Positions 12,401 through 27,400 of a stretch of DNA of 60,000 nt are shown one piece after another; position 1 is the stretch's first letter, and every line of letters begins with the position of its first letter. The stretch is from Membranipora membranacea (taxonomy: Eukaryota; Bryozoa; Gymnolaemata; Cheilostomatida; Membraniporidae). The stretch covers positions 17,607,387 through 17,667,386 of the forward strand of contig OU612069.1 of NCBI GenBank assembly GCA_914767715.1, written 5' to 3'. Under the pieces are notes generated by a model that ran no database searches, was not told the DNA's origin, and saw nothing but the letters and a program-made list of their open reading frames with translations. The position numbers and the translations under genes are program-made.

Positions 12401-15400
12401 CATTTACAGACCTTCATGAACCTGTAAGCTTTGAGCTGCTCAATCACAGAGAAGAGTTTAAGATAGGAATGACATCTGGAGTTCTCGAGACTAAACAAGG
12501 AGCTGTACTCGACAGAGAAGAACAGAGCAGGTACAGAATTTTTGATGATTAAATTCCTCAGCATTGTTAAACTGGTTTTTATGAAGATATCCATGTCCCT
12601 ATGATCCCCACTAATAAGAGAGGTTTGTCTCTATGAAATAATCTTACTGCCATTATTACTATGCTTAACATCTATCTCGAGTCTTCAGCATTGTTATTCT
12701 GTTACGAGGTAGTTAACGATGAAAATATCCATGTATTTGTTATCCCCAGGAAAAAATTAATTTCCATATATTTTGTACTTACAGTTGTTTTCAGTCCCGG
12801 TATAGTGAAATAGGTTTCATTTTAAGCAGATTTGATGGTGGTGCCTTTCATCACACTTACGAATATGTATATTCTCCCTTTTGTAGCTTTGAAGTGATTG
12901 TCAGGGTGAGAACTGGTGGAAGATCTAAGCGCTTAGCCCAAGTTCCTGTCACAGTCACTGTGTCAGATGTGAATGACAACGTCCCATACTTCACCAAAGA
13001 AACCTACTATGCTACTGTCATGGTATCAGCCAACAAAGGGTCATATGTGACAAAGGTATGAGATTGAGATTACTGTAAGCTTTTAAATAATCAACTTGCC
13101 TTTTTAATCGAAAATTCAACCATTTTCCAATGTCCGAACAGCAAGGCCTGTGTACTCTGTGGCCATCACTATGAGAAACCCATCAATTTTCATATGCTTG
13201 AAGGCAGTCAGTGCTTTGTGAATCCTTTACAAATGCTTTTTTTATACATTTTTATTGCATCCTCCATCATCAGAAGATGTTTTCCCTGATTTATGCTGAT
13301 GGTGTTGTTTGTGTTGTAGGTACTAGCCATCGATTCAGATGTAGGGAACAACCGTCTAGTCAGATATGAGATTGAAGCTCGCGCTGAGAACTACTTCAGA
13401 ATAAGCAAGAAAACAGGAGAGATAACTGTGAAGCGCCTTCTAACAGACCACGCTAACAGAGAGTTCACTCTAGTTGTAACTGCTAAGGATCAAGGTATGT
13501 CAACAATCTTCTAATTGACATACTTTCTGGTGATTTTGACAAACCGCTGGTGATGCTGCCTTGCACAACATTTGCTACCACTTGGTTGCTCAGCGAATAC
13601 AAAGTCTTGCCTGTGATGTTTGCATTGTCTGTACAACTAATCGAGCCATGAGTGTTAAGATTTTTTTTGTTTCTGTTACAGGGGAGCCCTCTTTGTCCTC
13701 CACGGCTAATGTGGTAATCAAGGTGTTCACTGCCTCCACTCCAAACTTCACCCAAGTCTTGTATGAGTCATCTATACCTGAGAATATACCTCTGAGTAGC
13801 GCTGTCACCAGGGTCAGTGCGATCAGCCCTAACGACAACAAGATCATATATAGCATTGCTGATGGTGATCCTAACAACGAGTTCACTGTTCAGTTTAGTA
13901 CAGGTATGACCTTGACATGACCCCGATATGACCTTGACATTTATTTCAGTATTTAAGTTGTCAGGGTATCTGATACTATTGTGGCTGTAATGCTGTTATG
14001 AAAACATCGCATGCGAGCTTTTAAGTGTTGTTTTATTTCCCTGATGTGACTATTTATCTGCGGTATTCAGAAAAAGCATGAGAGTGAAAGTGAGTGCATT
14101 GTTGTGTTTTCCAATGATTTTTATATGAGATGTATGCGAAAAAAATATGCTCTGTAAGCTTATAAAACTTACTAGAGAAATAGCAAAGCTTGCTTCACTA
14201 GAAGATAAATAATTGTGACCTTGGGTTGGAATGATTGCTCAAGTACTACCAGCTGCTGATCAACCTTACAGGTTTCCAGGCTTGGAATACTTACCTCAAG
14301 CTTGTAAGTTTTCCAAGCTTGGAAAACCTAGTTAACGGCTATGTTTAGCTACTAGACTGACATTTATTGTGTATTCATTTACTAATATTTTTCTAGCCAT
14401 GGAACATCACGGTCCTTGTAAGTATATTGATGTTCTACCCCATAAACAGTGGGTAAGAGGAACAGCTCAGGTTTTTGCTACTATGATCAATCTTAGGGGA
14501 TCCTAGGCAAATGTTAAGCATTTTTCTGACCACAACGTATCAAGTTTGTACGCTTTCACAGCAGTTGAAAGCTCGTGGGTATCGTGCTAGTTTGAAATGT
14601 TTTTATTTGTAGTTACTATCAAACTAGTGAATCTCAATTTCTTCAGTACAATGTTGTGTAGATTTGTGAATTTCTTCTCCTTGATGTCCAAATTGATTTG
14701 TCAACAGTAACAACATTATTGATTGAAACTAGCGGATAGATTAATGTTGTCTTGTATCCTTTGCTAGAGACCCAAAAGAAAGGGAACAATAATTAAGTTA
14801 GAGTGAGGCTTACAACTGCGATTTATGTAGGATCTATTTTTCCTGATTGCTCATATCTTTGTGTTTCCGAACTTACTATCATCACCGAAAGCTTTTCAAT
14901 CAGCTAGTTTGAAGTAAAATCACAGATGTGTGTTTGACAACACAGAGTTAGACGATTATAACGACTATAGCACTTGATTAACAATGTTTTATCGCCAAAA
15001 ATTTGTGACTTGTGAGGTCACAAGGAGGTCAGAGAAACTTTCTGGTCTCTGTGTAATGAGAAAAAAATATATGCTCTTTTATGTCAGCTCAGCTATATAA
15101 TGTGCAGCAGTTGCTATGAACTGAAAGATATTTTCCAGTCATAGACAACTGTGGGTGATTGTTGCCGCATAATCAAACCCGAATTCCTATGTTCATGGGC
15201 CAAGATGACCTCCATTCCGAATCATGCTTAATGGGAGCTTAGGGTAAAATAATTAACACAGCATTGAAGTAAAGCAAGTGCAGTACCGGATATTGAAGTT
15301 CATTTTTTACAAAATATATTTTGATTATTTTCCTTCCCCTTACATTCCAAATTTGTGATAATATTCCCGCCACAGTTTATTCATTACTTCATTTTAACCC

Positions 15401-18400
15401 GAATTCAAATCCAGATAGTACCTGTCCAAACCTACCGTTTGAGAGATATTTCTTATCCGCCCTGTGCTAAGCTTCCTTCACTTTTTTGCTGTGTCTGGGT
15501 TGCTCTGAACCGGCGGGTCTAATTTCATTAAGCTTCTTTGTCATTTTGCTCGAATACCTTACAAAGAATTTTGTTGACGACCTCACTTCATTCTAGTTTA
15601 TCTCCTCGTCAACACATCCTCCGTGGAACAGCCATCTGCAAAATGATCAGCTCAAAACTTGTAAATTTTAAATTTGACTTTTTCAAAACTTGATTGCGAC
15701 ACTGTGAGAAGCATGACACAAATTCCCTTGATTCACAACTACGATTCGTGCTTTATAATGGAACAAAATTCTTTCTTATCTATCCAAGGTTAGCATCGAA
15801 GAATTATCTGCTCTTATCACTTAAAGGGGACCCCATTTATATCTGTCTATGTGACTCTACACTTGTGTAAAGGAGGCAAGAAAACAAGTTTCTCATTTCA
15901 AAATTTTGTGGGGCAGGATGCAAGCAGCCTTTATCGTATCACCTACAACCCCTCTTTCAATCACAACGGGCTAAGCTGAATTTCTATTTTTTTGACATCC
16001 TTTAATAGTTCTGGATATGTATTCTGTAGGTACATTGAGAGTAAACGATGATCTGGATTATGAATCGACAAAGCAGTATCGACTTAAGATAAGAGCCATT
16101 GATGTTGTGACTAGCGACTGGTCTGACGCAATCGTGATCATCAATGTTCAGGTAACCTTATTTAGTTAAGATGTATGAGCATTTAGTCATGCTAAGCCAC
16201 ACCCATCAAAGACATTTTGGGATTATACACAATTTTTGAGGTAATTTTTCATGGTCAATTAGTTTTATATATTTCGTCATAGGATGTGAATGATCAGAAG
16301 CCGGTGTTTGATGATCTGGACTACTATACCACGGTGTCAGAAGCGACTACAGTTGGTACTGAAGTTCTCTCCTTAACCGCCACAGACTTGGATCAGGGGA
16401 TTAACAGTCAGATACATTACAGCCTCGCTCCGATAACTGAAGGATCAAACGCTTACCAAATGTTCGACATAGAGGTATGCTCTCCAAAAGCTTCGGTTTG
16501 TGACCTATCAGCTTCCTGATTTAGTTCTCTAGTCAGGTCATTCTTTAAAAAAATTGGTTTAAAATCGCAAGTCTGTCTCTGTCCGAAGACTGAGAAATAA
16601 CAGTGCCTTAGGGGTGCGGCCGTCATATTCAGTGCCAAGTTGCTCTCAGTTTGCATGCAGGCGGATTGCATTTTCAGGGGTTTTGTTTGATCACCAGATT
16701 CACATCTATCATGACTCTAAGTCTATTATTTGATTTTAGGAGAGTGCGGGTGTAGCGCATATCAACACAGTGTCAGCTTTGGATCACGAGCTATATCAGA
16801 AGTTAGACTTTATTATCGTAGCTACGGATGGTGGTAACCCTAGACTGTCCTCTCAAGCTTACATTCATGTACAGCTTACTGGTGAGTCCACTATTTTCAT
16901 TTCTCAAAAACCTCAACCACTTAGCTCATGTGATCCAATCAATTCAGGTTGGTTATCTCTGCACCGTAGCGTCTGAAGTTATTCAAATGTGCCGAGTTCT
17001 CTGTTTTCTGGTTAAGGTGATCTTTCAGTTTGATAAATCCAAACGCTACGGTGCAGAGAGTTTCGTAGCACAGAGTCGATCTGCAAGCAGCCTCCCATTG
17101 GATGTAGAAAATCACATCTTTCTCAAACAACTGAACTAGAGCTTAGGAGCTTTGACTTCAATCATTTATTGATGCAAAACTTACAATGATGTCTTCTGTT
17201 ATTTCAGACTTGAATGACAATGCTCCACTGTTTGAGAACAGCACTTATTATGTAGAGATCAGTGATCAGGTGACTAAGGGACAGTTTGTAGCTATGGTAG
17301 CTGCTATTGATGTAGATAAATGTAACGAAGGGGAACTCATGTACAAGTAAGTGTATTTATATAAAGAACATTACTAAAAGAGGTTTAGGTAAATATATTA
17401 GGTCATAGTAAGTGCCTGGTTCAAATTATAGACAAATATAGACATCAGTGATCCTTATATTTATCAGCTACAGCTTGTTTATTGCAATGCGCTCTCATCT
17501 CTATTCTTGTTTTCTAGCATTGTTCATGGTAATGAAGGACAAGCATTCTCTATAAACCAGCGATCTGGCTCTGTCTACGTCTCACCTTTCCATCAGACAA
17601 CCTCATTCAATGATTTGTACATGCTCAATGTATCGGTATCAGACGGGATATTCACTAGTTTTACTAGTCTAGCTATCTCAATCAACAGAGCCAACAGGTA
17701 AGGCTGTTATCCTTATCTCTAGCCAATATGAGGGCTCTGATTGGTTGGGTTGACCCAACCCAACCAACACATTGGCTATCTTGTCTCTCACTGTCTTGCA
17801 ATCATTTTTGTTGCCGGCAAAGCTGATGTTCTTTTGTGATATTAGGATTTTTTTTCGATGGTTTTTTCTCCTGTAGAGCTTAAGAATGCGGCTCAGGCTA
17901 TTGATTTTTAGAGTTTTACATGCAAAGCAGGTTGACCAACCTTCCTCGATTAAGAAATCTATTGTTTCTATGAAAGAGTTTCTGTACCAGAATAAATATG
18001 CAATGGTATCTTCTAACTGCTAAATTGCCAAATAATTTGGATGTGGCCTGATTTTCATATTTGATTGATATCCAGGCACACACCAGAGTTTGATTCTATA
18101 CTGTATAATATCCGTGTACTGGAGAACGCTACTGTTGGCACCACTCTTGGTACTGTGTTAGCTGAGGACGAAGATGTGGGGCGATACGGTCAGGTGACTT
18201 ATTCTCTCATAGGTGATCAGATGATGCAGACATTCAGAGTACAGCCTGACACAGGTAAGTGATATCCTAACATACAGGCCTAAACAAACGATTGCTAAGT
18301 AAAAGCAATTTTATTTAATACTCTCTAAGAAAATTGGTACATACTTATAACACTATTGCTAAAAATTTCTTTCTCCGTTGGTTTTCATCACACTCTTGGA

Positions 18401-21400
18401 TTCGATAAACCTACAAATAGAGGCATTATGTAGAACAGATGTAATAAAAGGTTGTGGGCTTTCATGTTAAGTGCACATCACAGTGTAGGCATTGTTTCAA
18501 TATAGGCTTCCAAAATTCAACTTTTTATTATATATTGTGCATTGCTCCCTGTCAAACAGGAAGGGCATTTAGAGATAAATTGAGAATGTCGGGAGTGTTG
18601 TTTTGACTTGAGACTAATGAAAAGATTTTCGTCTCGTCTTTTAGGAGATGTGATCCTTCGTCAGTCTCTAGATAGAGAGCGAAAAGATTTCTACATGATA
18701 CCAGTAATGGCCCAGGACAAAGGCGGACGAACTTCATTTACATCTGTATATGTCAATGTGAAGGACGTCAATGATAACGCCCCACAATTCTACGCCACAA
18801 GTATGTGTCCTCAGGATTTAAATGTGATAGAGACAAGTCAGTCATTGTGCAAGCTATGTCAAGCTTGGCATAGTTGATGATTCAGGGTACATTTTACTTG
18901 TTGAGTGAACAGCTTAATAACTTGTGTTTTTGATTGACAGAACTGTTAGTATAATTGTACCATAAACATTAGCAGTGAGTCAATATCACTCGTTGATGAT
19001 TATGATATGAAGAAAACATGATGATTATCAAACCTATGTAGGTTATCGACAATATTGATAATCCGATTTAATTCTCTTTTCAGGCTACGGTGCTACAGTA
19101 CGATCTAACTCCACCGCCAATACACCTGTCATCAGAGTGTTAGCCTTTGACCTGGATGGATCCAACAATGTAGAGAAGGACTCACAGAACGCCGTCCTGT
19201 CTTACTCCATAATATCAGATGGTGAAGAAATTGTAGACACATTTACCATCAACAATGTAACGGGGCAGATCAGTCTGATAAGAGACCTCATCAAAAGTGG
19301 TGAGAAGTTTTCTAGGATTACGAGCAATATTAGCTCTTCTCAGTATGCATCAATAATCACCTAGACAGCATCATCAGTAGATTATATTTTTGTTCATGAC
19401 GGCAAGCTCTTGATTGGTGGCAGTAGGAGAAATATGTTGATAAAAATTCTCGAAGACATGTATGGCTACGTTTACTTGGCGGCATGGGTTGCAGTGAGGT
19501 ATTTTCGGACTCCCGTACACATACCTGTAACTCTTGGTTATTTCCTGACGGCCTTTTTATTCCCTTTTACTAAACCGGCATATTTAACCATGTTGTATGT
19601 CATTCAATTTCTTTTAGATGATAACAAAGAAAAAGAGTTCTTTGTGAGAGTTGCTGATAATGGAGACATTCCGCTAGACGCGACGTCTTTAGTCTCTGTG
19701 ACTTTCTCCTCTCTATCAGACCTGCCATCGTTTAGCTCTGAGCAGATAAGTGTGTTTGTTGATGAAAGTGAGGAAATTGGCGCTGAAGTCACCAGGGTAT
19801 GTATTAGAACTATGGCAGTCTGAATTTCTACTAACTCCCTGTAAAATAAGTTTGTAATACAATTCCCTTTCTTACTTTGACAAGTCATCCACTACTTGCT
19901 TTGAGCCTGTAAAGGTTTAATGGATTGTTTTATTGCGTACTAGTTTAAACCGTCAACAATTTTATCGATTTTGTTGAGGTTGGTTAGAAAAATTTCCTCA
20001 TGTCATATTGCCTTTAACTATCTGTTATTTATATACTTTCAAGTCAACCTCTATAAATAAATAAATAAATATTTTGTTAATGTATATTCAGGTGAAGGCA
20101 GATTACAATGGTGGACATGAGCTGTCCTACAGAATAAAAGGTGGATCCAGCCCGAGCACCAACAAACCGGCCTCCTTTGTTATTGACAATGAGGGTCGTA
20201 TAACTACCTTCACATCACTGGATGCTGAGGTAAATAGTCCTAGAGGCACAAACCAAATGGAAAAATCTACTTTCTTTTATCCGAACTTTCATGTATTAAT
20301 ATTAACTGCATGGTTATGTGGAATGTGAAAGTCTTTGAATTCAAGTAATCGTAGGAAATACTTCATTTCACTTGTTTGCCATTAGCTTCATATCCATGAG
20401 TCTCAAAATAACTCTTAATGATGTAACCAATAGTACCAAATTATTTAAAATATTGCATTTAATTTTAGAACGAGGGAAAATACAATCTGGTCGTTGAAGC
20501 ATTTCTCAACACCATTCCCGAGCAGGTTTCCACAATGCTTGTTTCCATCTCACCTATCGACTCGAATGACAATCCACCAACTTTCACATCAGAAGAGTAC
20601 GAAGTATCTGTAGCTGAAAACACTCCTATTGGCTCAAATATTCTTCAGGTATGAGTTCTTACGATTCAATCACAAACCACTTTTGACTATAAAGAATCCC
20701 TTGGTTTCTATCCCTATAAAGCTCAGTGAAATGTAAAGAGTTCCGCACTGTAATATATGGGCCTCCTTCCCTACATTCATACTTTGCTTACCTTGATGCT
20801 TAGCTTCTGTTGTTGATTCTGATAAACATACTGTTTGAATGAATAGATACACATCGATCATGGCCTGGTAAGTAGTCAACAACAAGACTCTTTGTCTTCA
20901 ACTTCAGACCGTTTTAGAAGTCAAAACTCGGTGCACTCAATAATATTTGGCAAATATTTTACTTGCAACAATCCGTTTCAGTTATCAAAGTGTTGGAAGT
21001 TGTTTTAAATATTATTCAGGCACAAAAACTTGTTTTGTTTGAATTACTAGATATTGTGGAACTGCATTTTTGTTGCACTCAATATTTGTTGTAAACACCA
21101 CTATGTTAAAACATACCAGCAAAATCTCGTCATCGATATTTGATAGTTACTAGATCAATCATACAGCCTATCACAGTGCACTGCGCCTCCTTCGTTTAGA
21201 AAACTTACATCCAATCTCAAACGCTTGAATTTCCATGTAACATTTCAGCAAACCTTTACAACAAACCTTGTCGCACTCACAAATATCCCCTCGCCAACAT
21301 TACTGATGCCAAACGCTTTATCTTTCTGGCTCATCACTTTCCGAGTAATTATTAATACAGGGATGTGAGTCCTTAGAATATGCGTGGTAACATGAGATTT

Positions 21401-24400
21401 GTTTTGATGTCTAGGTTTCCGCTGACGATATTGATCAGGATCACAAGACAGGCATCCTGTACTCCTTTGCACCCGAGTCCGCATCCTACTCGAATCTCTT
21501 CCTGATTAACCGAGCTCACGGATGGATCAGCACCCTCGTACCATTAGACCGAGAAACTCGCCCAACCTACGAGTTTTACGTTCAGGCTAGTGATGAAGAT
21601 GGTAGAGGCAGCCTAAACTCTACGGCTAAAGTTATAGTCAATTTACTGGATGTCAATGACTGCGCTCCCGAGTTTCCACAGTACAAATTGATGGGTATGT
21701 GTCCCTCTCATATCATAATATTTCGACAGATGTTGGGTTTGGGTTACAAGCATTAAAACTGGTTAACTACATCGATTTTGTGGTACAGATATTTAATGCA
21801 TTTCTAAAACTGTTTCTGCAGACGAATGTTGTTCTCTTGGTATATTTGCCAGATTCTAATAGATATTGTGTGCTCCTTCTTCCAAAAGCATGATTTTAAA
21901 ATTTTTAATATTAGAGTTAGTAATACCTGAGTGAAAACTTTGCCAAATGAATGATCCCCATTTTGAGTGCTAACATTATGCATATATAGAATATAGCCCC
22001 TGCCAACAACACAATATGTGCCGACAGCTCTAATTGGCCAATATAGTTGAATACTTTACTGTGATTGGTCCAGTATTTAACCAAACTATGTTTCACTGTT
22101 TATGTGGTAATGGGCAGCACTCTTACTTTGTAACTCCGTTCTGTGACTTTGTGACATATCTGTATGTATTCACATATGCAGGAGGTGTTAGGTACTGGAA
22201 TGATACTGCAGGTAATTTAAAGGCTCTATCCATGTCAATTTTTTGTCTACCTGCGCCTATTCATCGATTTATTACTATAATAATAGTCTGATTGGGTATC
22301 AGACCAGATGTGGGCGTGGTTTTATTAAAGGGCACTGAGTGACCTGACCTCTAACCTGATTGGCTACTTTAACTTGAAGGGAATTAAAATTATCCTCCAT
22401 CAAGCTCAGGGTTGGGACTCCTCATGTATGGCGTTTTTTATCATTATTGTTTTGCTAGCTGCGTTCAATGCATTGTTGTAAGCATTTTGAACATCGTACA
22501 GGTATATACCTAGCACACAGGACCATAGTTGGGAGACCTGTATTCTAAGTCCTTCAGTTTACTTCATCTAACAAACATACAACCCCATATTGTACCCTCG
22601 TTATTCTGGGCTCCTCTCCCATGGTTTGATATCATCTTTTAATAGTGAAACAGATTTGCATGTTAAACAAACATTATCTCACATTCAGTCTTGTTGTTGC
22701 AATATGACTGCATGACCTTGAAATAGCGAAATTCAGTCTACTAGGTTGTCTGTAAGGCTTTGCCACGTTGTGTCATACTCTAATATTTTTCCACTAGAAG
22801 TTTGATAATCCAATTCTCTTTGATATGTGTACTCACTTTGCATTCAAGTGATCCTCTTTCAATCTAACTGTCATTAATTTGGAAAATATTCTGCTTGATC
22901 CAATATTTTAAATGATTTGATGATCTATACTCATCTTGAAATTCACATGCTGCCGATGCCAAGGGATTTCTCACATCGATGTGCAAATAATACTGCTTCA
23001 GCTCAGTGGTTTCAAGATTGCTTACATACTTGTTCAATGAATTGGGTTGCCATTTGTTGCTCCTCATCCGTCCTGCTACATTGGTGGCAGCAGTGGGAAG
23101 AAACAAGATGAGACAACGGACAATTGGTTGTGATCCATTGAATATGACTGCCATTATCCTTCTTTTGCATTTGGAATGTCAACCATCTTCTCTCCATATA
23201 CTAAAATATACTGACTGACTTGTTACCGGATGCCAATAATTTTTTGAATTGAAATTTTGAGTGCAATACTTACATGATTAAATACTAAGTAAAAACACTG
23301 TGCTGATGTGCATTTGTTTGCATGGAGTGATGTGTTATGAAGCCTGAACTCACCTCACTACCACACAGAAGTGATTGCTCACAAACCTGACCGACAATCC
23401 TCATATCTGAAAATTTGTCTGTCGTCATGAGATGGACGTTTTTACATCCAAATATTGCATGACCTACTGTGAAAACAATACATAAATCTTATGCCGTTGC
23501 AAGATCAAAGTTTTGGACATCTTCTTAAAAGTTATCTATCAAGTTCTATCAAATTTTAATCAAATATTTAATAAATATCTATCAAAAACAACGTCATTGG
23601 TATACGCTGGCTATCCTTCTACCTCCCCACTCATCAGTCATCAACACTAGGCTTTTCAACATGCCCTTATTTATTCTTTCAGCTGCTGTCAGTGAGGATG
23701 CCCCTAACGGTACAATAGTTGTACAAGTGAGAACCACTGACGCCGATCTGCCCGATCACTCTACTAAGATGTACTACATCTCTGGTGGGAATGAGCAGGG
23801 TCACTTCAGGTATGTCAATTGTGCCAAGCAAATCCTTGTAATAGAACTGAATCCGCATGTCTAATAATATGTTTATCTGCTGTCATGTCTTATTGAGCTA
23901 TGACACTTTCAGCATTTTCATGGACTAGTTGGTGAAAATTTGGCATGGCGTAGAAACCAACTACCCAGTATACCAACCTTTTCAATTGCACTTAAAAACA
24001 ATTTTTCTACAATAAACTTGTATGAGCTGATCTGAATGCATGCTTCATGACCATCCTGATGACCGCCCAGTTCTATCTACATGCTTTGCATGAGTGATAC
24101 TGTGATGGTAAATGAAATAAACTCTAAACTCTATGACATATTTTAACAGGATTAAACAGACGGGAGAGATATTTGTTAGTAAGCCACTTGATAGAGAGCA
24201 CATCAAAGAGTACCATCTGGAGGTGTCAGCCACAGATGGCGTATTTGTTACCAGCATTATGGTGATGGTCGCTGTACTGGATACTAACGACAACGCTCCT
24301 GTCTGTGAACGGGTAAGTTTTTGCTAAAATCTTGTGTCGGAAATGCGGAAACTTATATCTGTTGTTTGTTTTATTTCTCCTTGAATGAATGAGTTTATTT

Positions 24401-27400
24401 CAGTAATAATGTCAGGGACACATTACAATTGAGAGTTCTCTGTGAATTGAAAAATGAAGTGCTAATGCAGGAAATGGGACAAAATTAAAATGAGCTTGTA
24501 TACTTTGGAAAGATGCTAAAACATATTAGATCCAAGTAGGCTCAAATCTTTGATTCTGTTCAATCACATTGATGTTGCATTACATTTCACCAGTCTCTTT
24601 TCAAACTTTGCTTGTGTTATATGAATGTTTTTATGGACTTCTGATATCCTCTTTCAGGCTCTATACACTAAGACTATGCCAGAGGATATAGAGTCGGGTA
24701 CACTCGTACTTACTATTAAAGCTAGCGATAGAGACGAGGCTAAAATGATTAACTCTAACATCATGTATAGTCTGAGAGGAGAAGGAGCGGACGACTTTGC
24801 TATCGACTCGCTCAGAGGTAAGCAGGACACTGACATCAAGGCTACACATTCCTGATCGTTAGAGTCAATTTAGTATGAGTACCTAACATGTATCCGCCCC
24901 CAATTAGTCGAATATAATGCGGGTCGTCACACCTGAATTCAATGTGATGGTACTCATGCTAAGTGAATTATTTCGCTCTCTATCAATCAGAGATATACAT
25001 GCAATAGTATATCACGTCATCAGAATGGTTCCACAATAGTTCTACTACTTTGACCTCCAGAAAATTTTTATTCTATGGTATTAGGAGCATTGTATTGTAT
25101 TGTATCAGGAGACACCTGTCCCTGGAACCAGCTGATCAGGACAGAATGTGCAAAGTATTATATTAGGAGCAGATCGGTTGCAGTGTAGCGAGTGTTGTTC
25201 TGTGGAGAATCCAATAAACTAGTTTTAAAGTCAAACATTGATTTACCTCATTCCATTCATTTCTTTCAATTGAATTTAAACTTAAACTGAGCCGATGGGA
25301 TCTGGAGTCTCGAAATGATAATTATATGAGCCTTACTCAATTCTGGCTACTGTGTTATACCGCTTTTTATGCATTTTGACTCATTGTATTAGGAGCAGGT
25401 TGATCAATGTGTTGAAAGCTGTGTTCGGAGAATCTAGATAACATAACTTTATACAAATGACTCAAACATGGGCACTGATATTGCTTATTCCCTACTTGTA
25501 TCAAACACGCAGATCATAACAGTATTCTGCTATGTTATCTAGGTGACATACGAGTGAACAAGAGATTAGACAGCGATGTCACACCGGTATACCGTCTCTC
25601 TGGAGTTGCTACAGACGGGGGAGGTTTGGAGTGTATGTCTGATATTGAGCTGACCCTGACTGATGTGAACGATAATAACCCCGTGTTTGATGACTCTGTG
25701 TACAGACACGTGCTGCCCGAGGATTCAGTTAATAATACGCTGCTGCTCAGAGTCACCGCTACGGATAAGGATGCAGGTCAGTGTCTGAATGGTGTCCCAC
25801 AATGCAATTTAATGAAGAGTATCCCACAATGCAACTTCTTGGATTTGTGAGATTGCGTTAATGATAATGTTTATATATGAAATTTGCCTGATCGATCGGG
25901 GAATTGTAGTTCATAGCTGTGCTGTTGATTGTGTTTAGACCTACAGGCAATATTCTTGGTCAAAGGCCACCCATTAGGTATTCTTGAGTGGATAATATTC
26001 CGTGCGCCTTGCTCTAAACCTACACGTGTATGCATGGCGTTCATTTCAACTTGACTCTTGACTTTATAGGTTTGGCTCGTAAAGTACAGTACAGTTTGCT
26101 GTCAGGAGCTACAGACATGTTTGCCATAGACCCATATAACGGTATCGTACGGTTGATTAAACCTGTGAAACGTGAGCAAGGTGAAAGTTACACTGTAGTT
26201 ATAGCAGCCACTGATCAGGGAACTCCCACTAGAACTGGTACCGCAGATCTGGTCGTGCAAATCAGTGACGTCAACGACCCACCCGTCTTCCAGAACTCAG
26301 TGTAAGTTATAAGATCTGGATCATTGGCTATGCTCTCACTGTTTAAATTCACTTAATTTAGTTCAATAAAACGACTTCTATAAGTTTGAAACTTTCACAA
26401 GGGCAATAAAAAATAGAGACAAATAATGCATGAGAGGATCATTTTATAAAAATGCTCAGATTTGATGATGTATTAAAATTCAGCCAATTAAGGGATTGTT
26501 TGATTCAATCTGATCAAGAAAATGACTTTTTGGCTAACAGAATATAATGCATATGTATTAATAGTTATTATATTACAGTTATGATAAGTCAGTTAGTGAG
26601 GATATTGTAAAAGGTACAACTCTACTACAAGTACAAGCTAGGTCTACAGATACAGGACTAAATAACGTTATCAGATATAAGATCAGTAATGGTGGAGCTA
26701 ACAATGAGCTCTTCATTATTCACCCTGTCACTGGTGAGTATGGTTAGAAAAGTGGAAGACATCATTGGGTATTTGATTCGGGTGTGGATAACTTCCAAAC
26801 ACTCAGGCTTGTTCATTGTTGCAATTTAATCAGGGTAATTTTTCCTGAAAAGATTTTTAATTTTTAACCTTCAAGTTAAAATATTAAAAATGGTGGTTTC
26901 GTAGCCAATATCCATATTGATGCCTTACCAGGGAGAGATTAGACTGAAGTTTCTACTAAGCTCGTTGGTAGTAAGGCTAGAGAAAACTGAAAGCATGTTA
27001 TCAATTCACATCGTTGTGACTGTGCTTCTATAGCATTTTACACACAACAATGCCCATATGCTATCAGACATATATTAAACTATTCACTCACTCTCATTCT
27101 TGACCTTTTTTGTTTGAGTTTTTGATATTTGAAACAACCCAATTTGATTTCAGGTGTGCTGTCGACTGCTGGTAACTTTGACTATGAGTTAGTGAGAGAG
27201 TATGTGCTGAATATTGAGGCTCAGGACGCAGGCGACCCGCCCCTTAGTGACACTTGCATGGTAACTGTGACAGTCACCGATGCTAACGACAACAAGCCAA
27301 CTTTCTCACAGCTTACTTACACAGCTAATGTCAGAGAGGATAGCAAGGTCGAAGACCAAATCATCCAGGTATGTTGGCAAATGAGGTGGTTGTGTATTGG

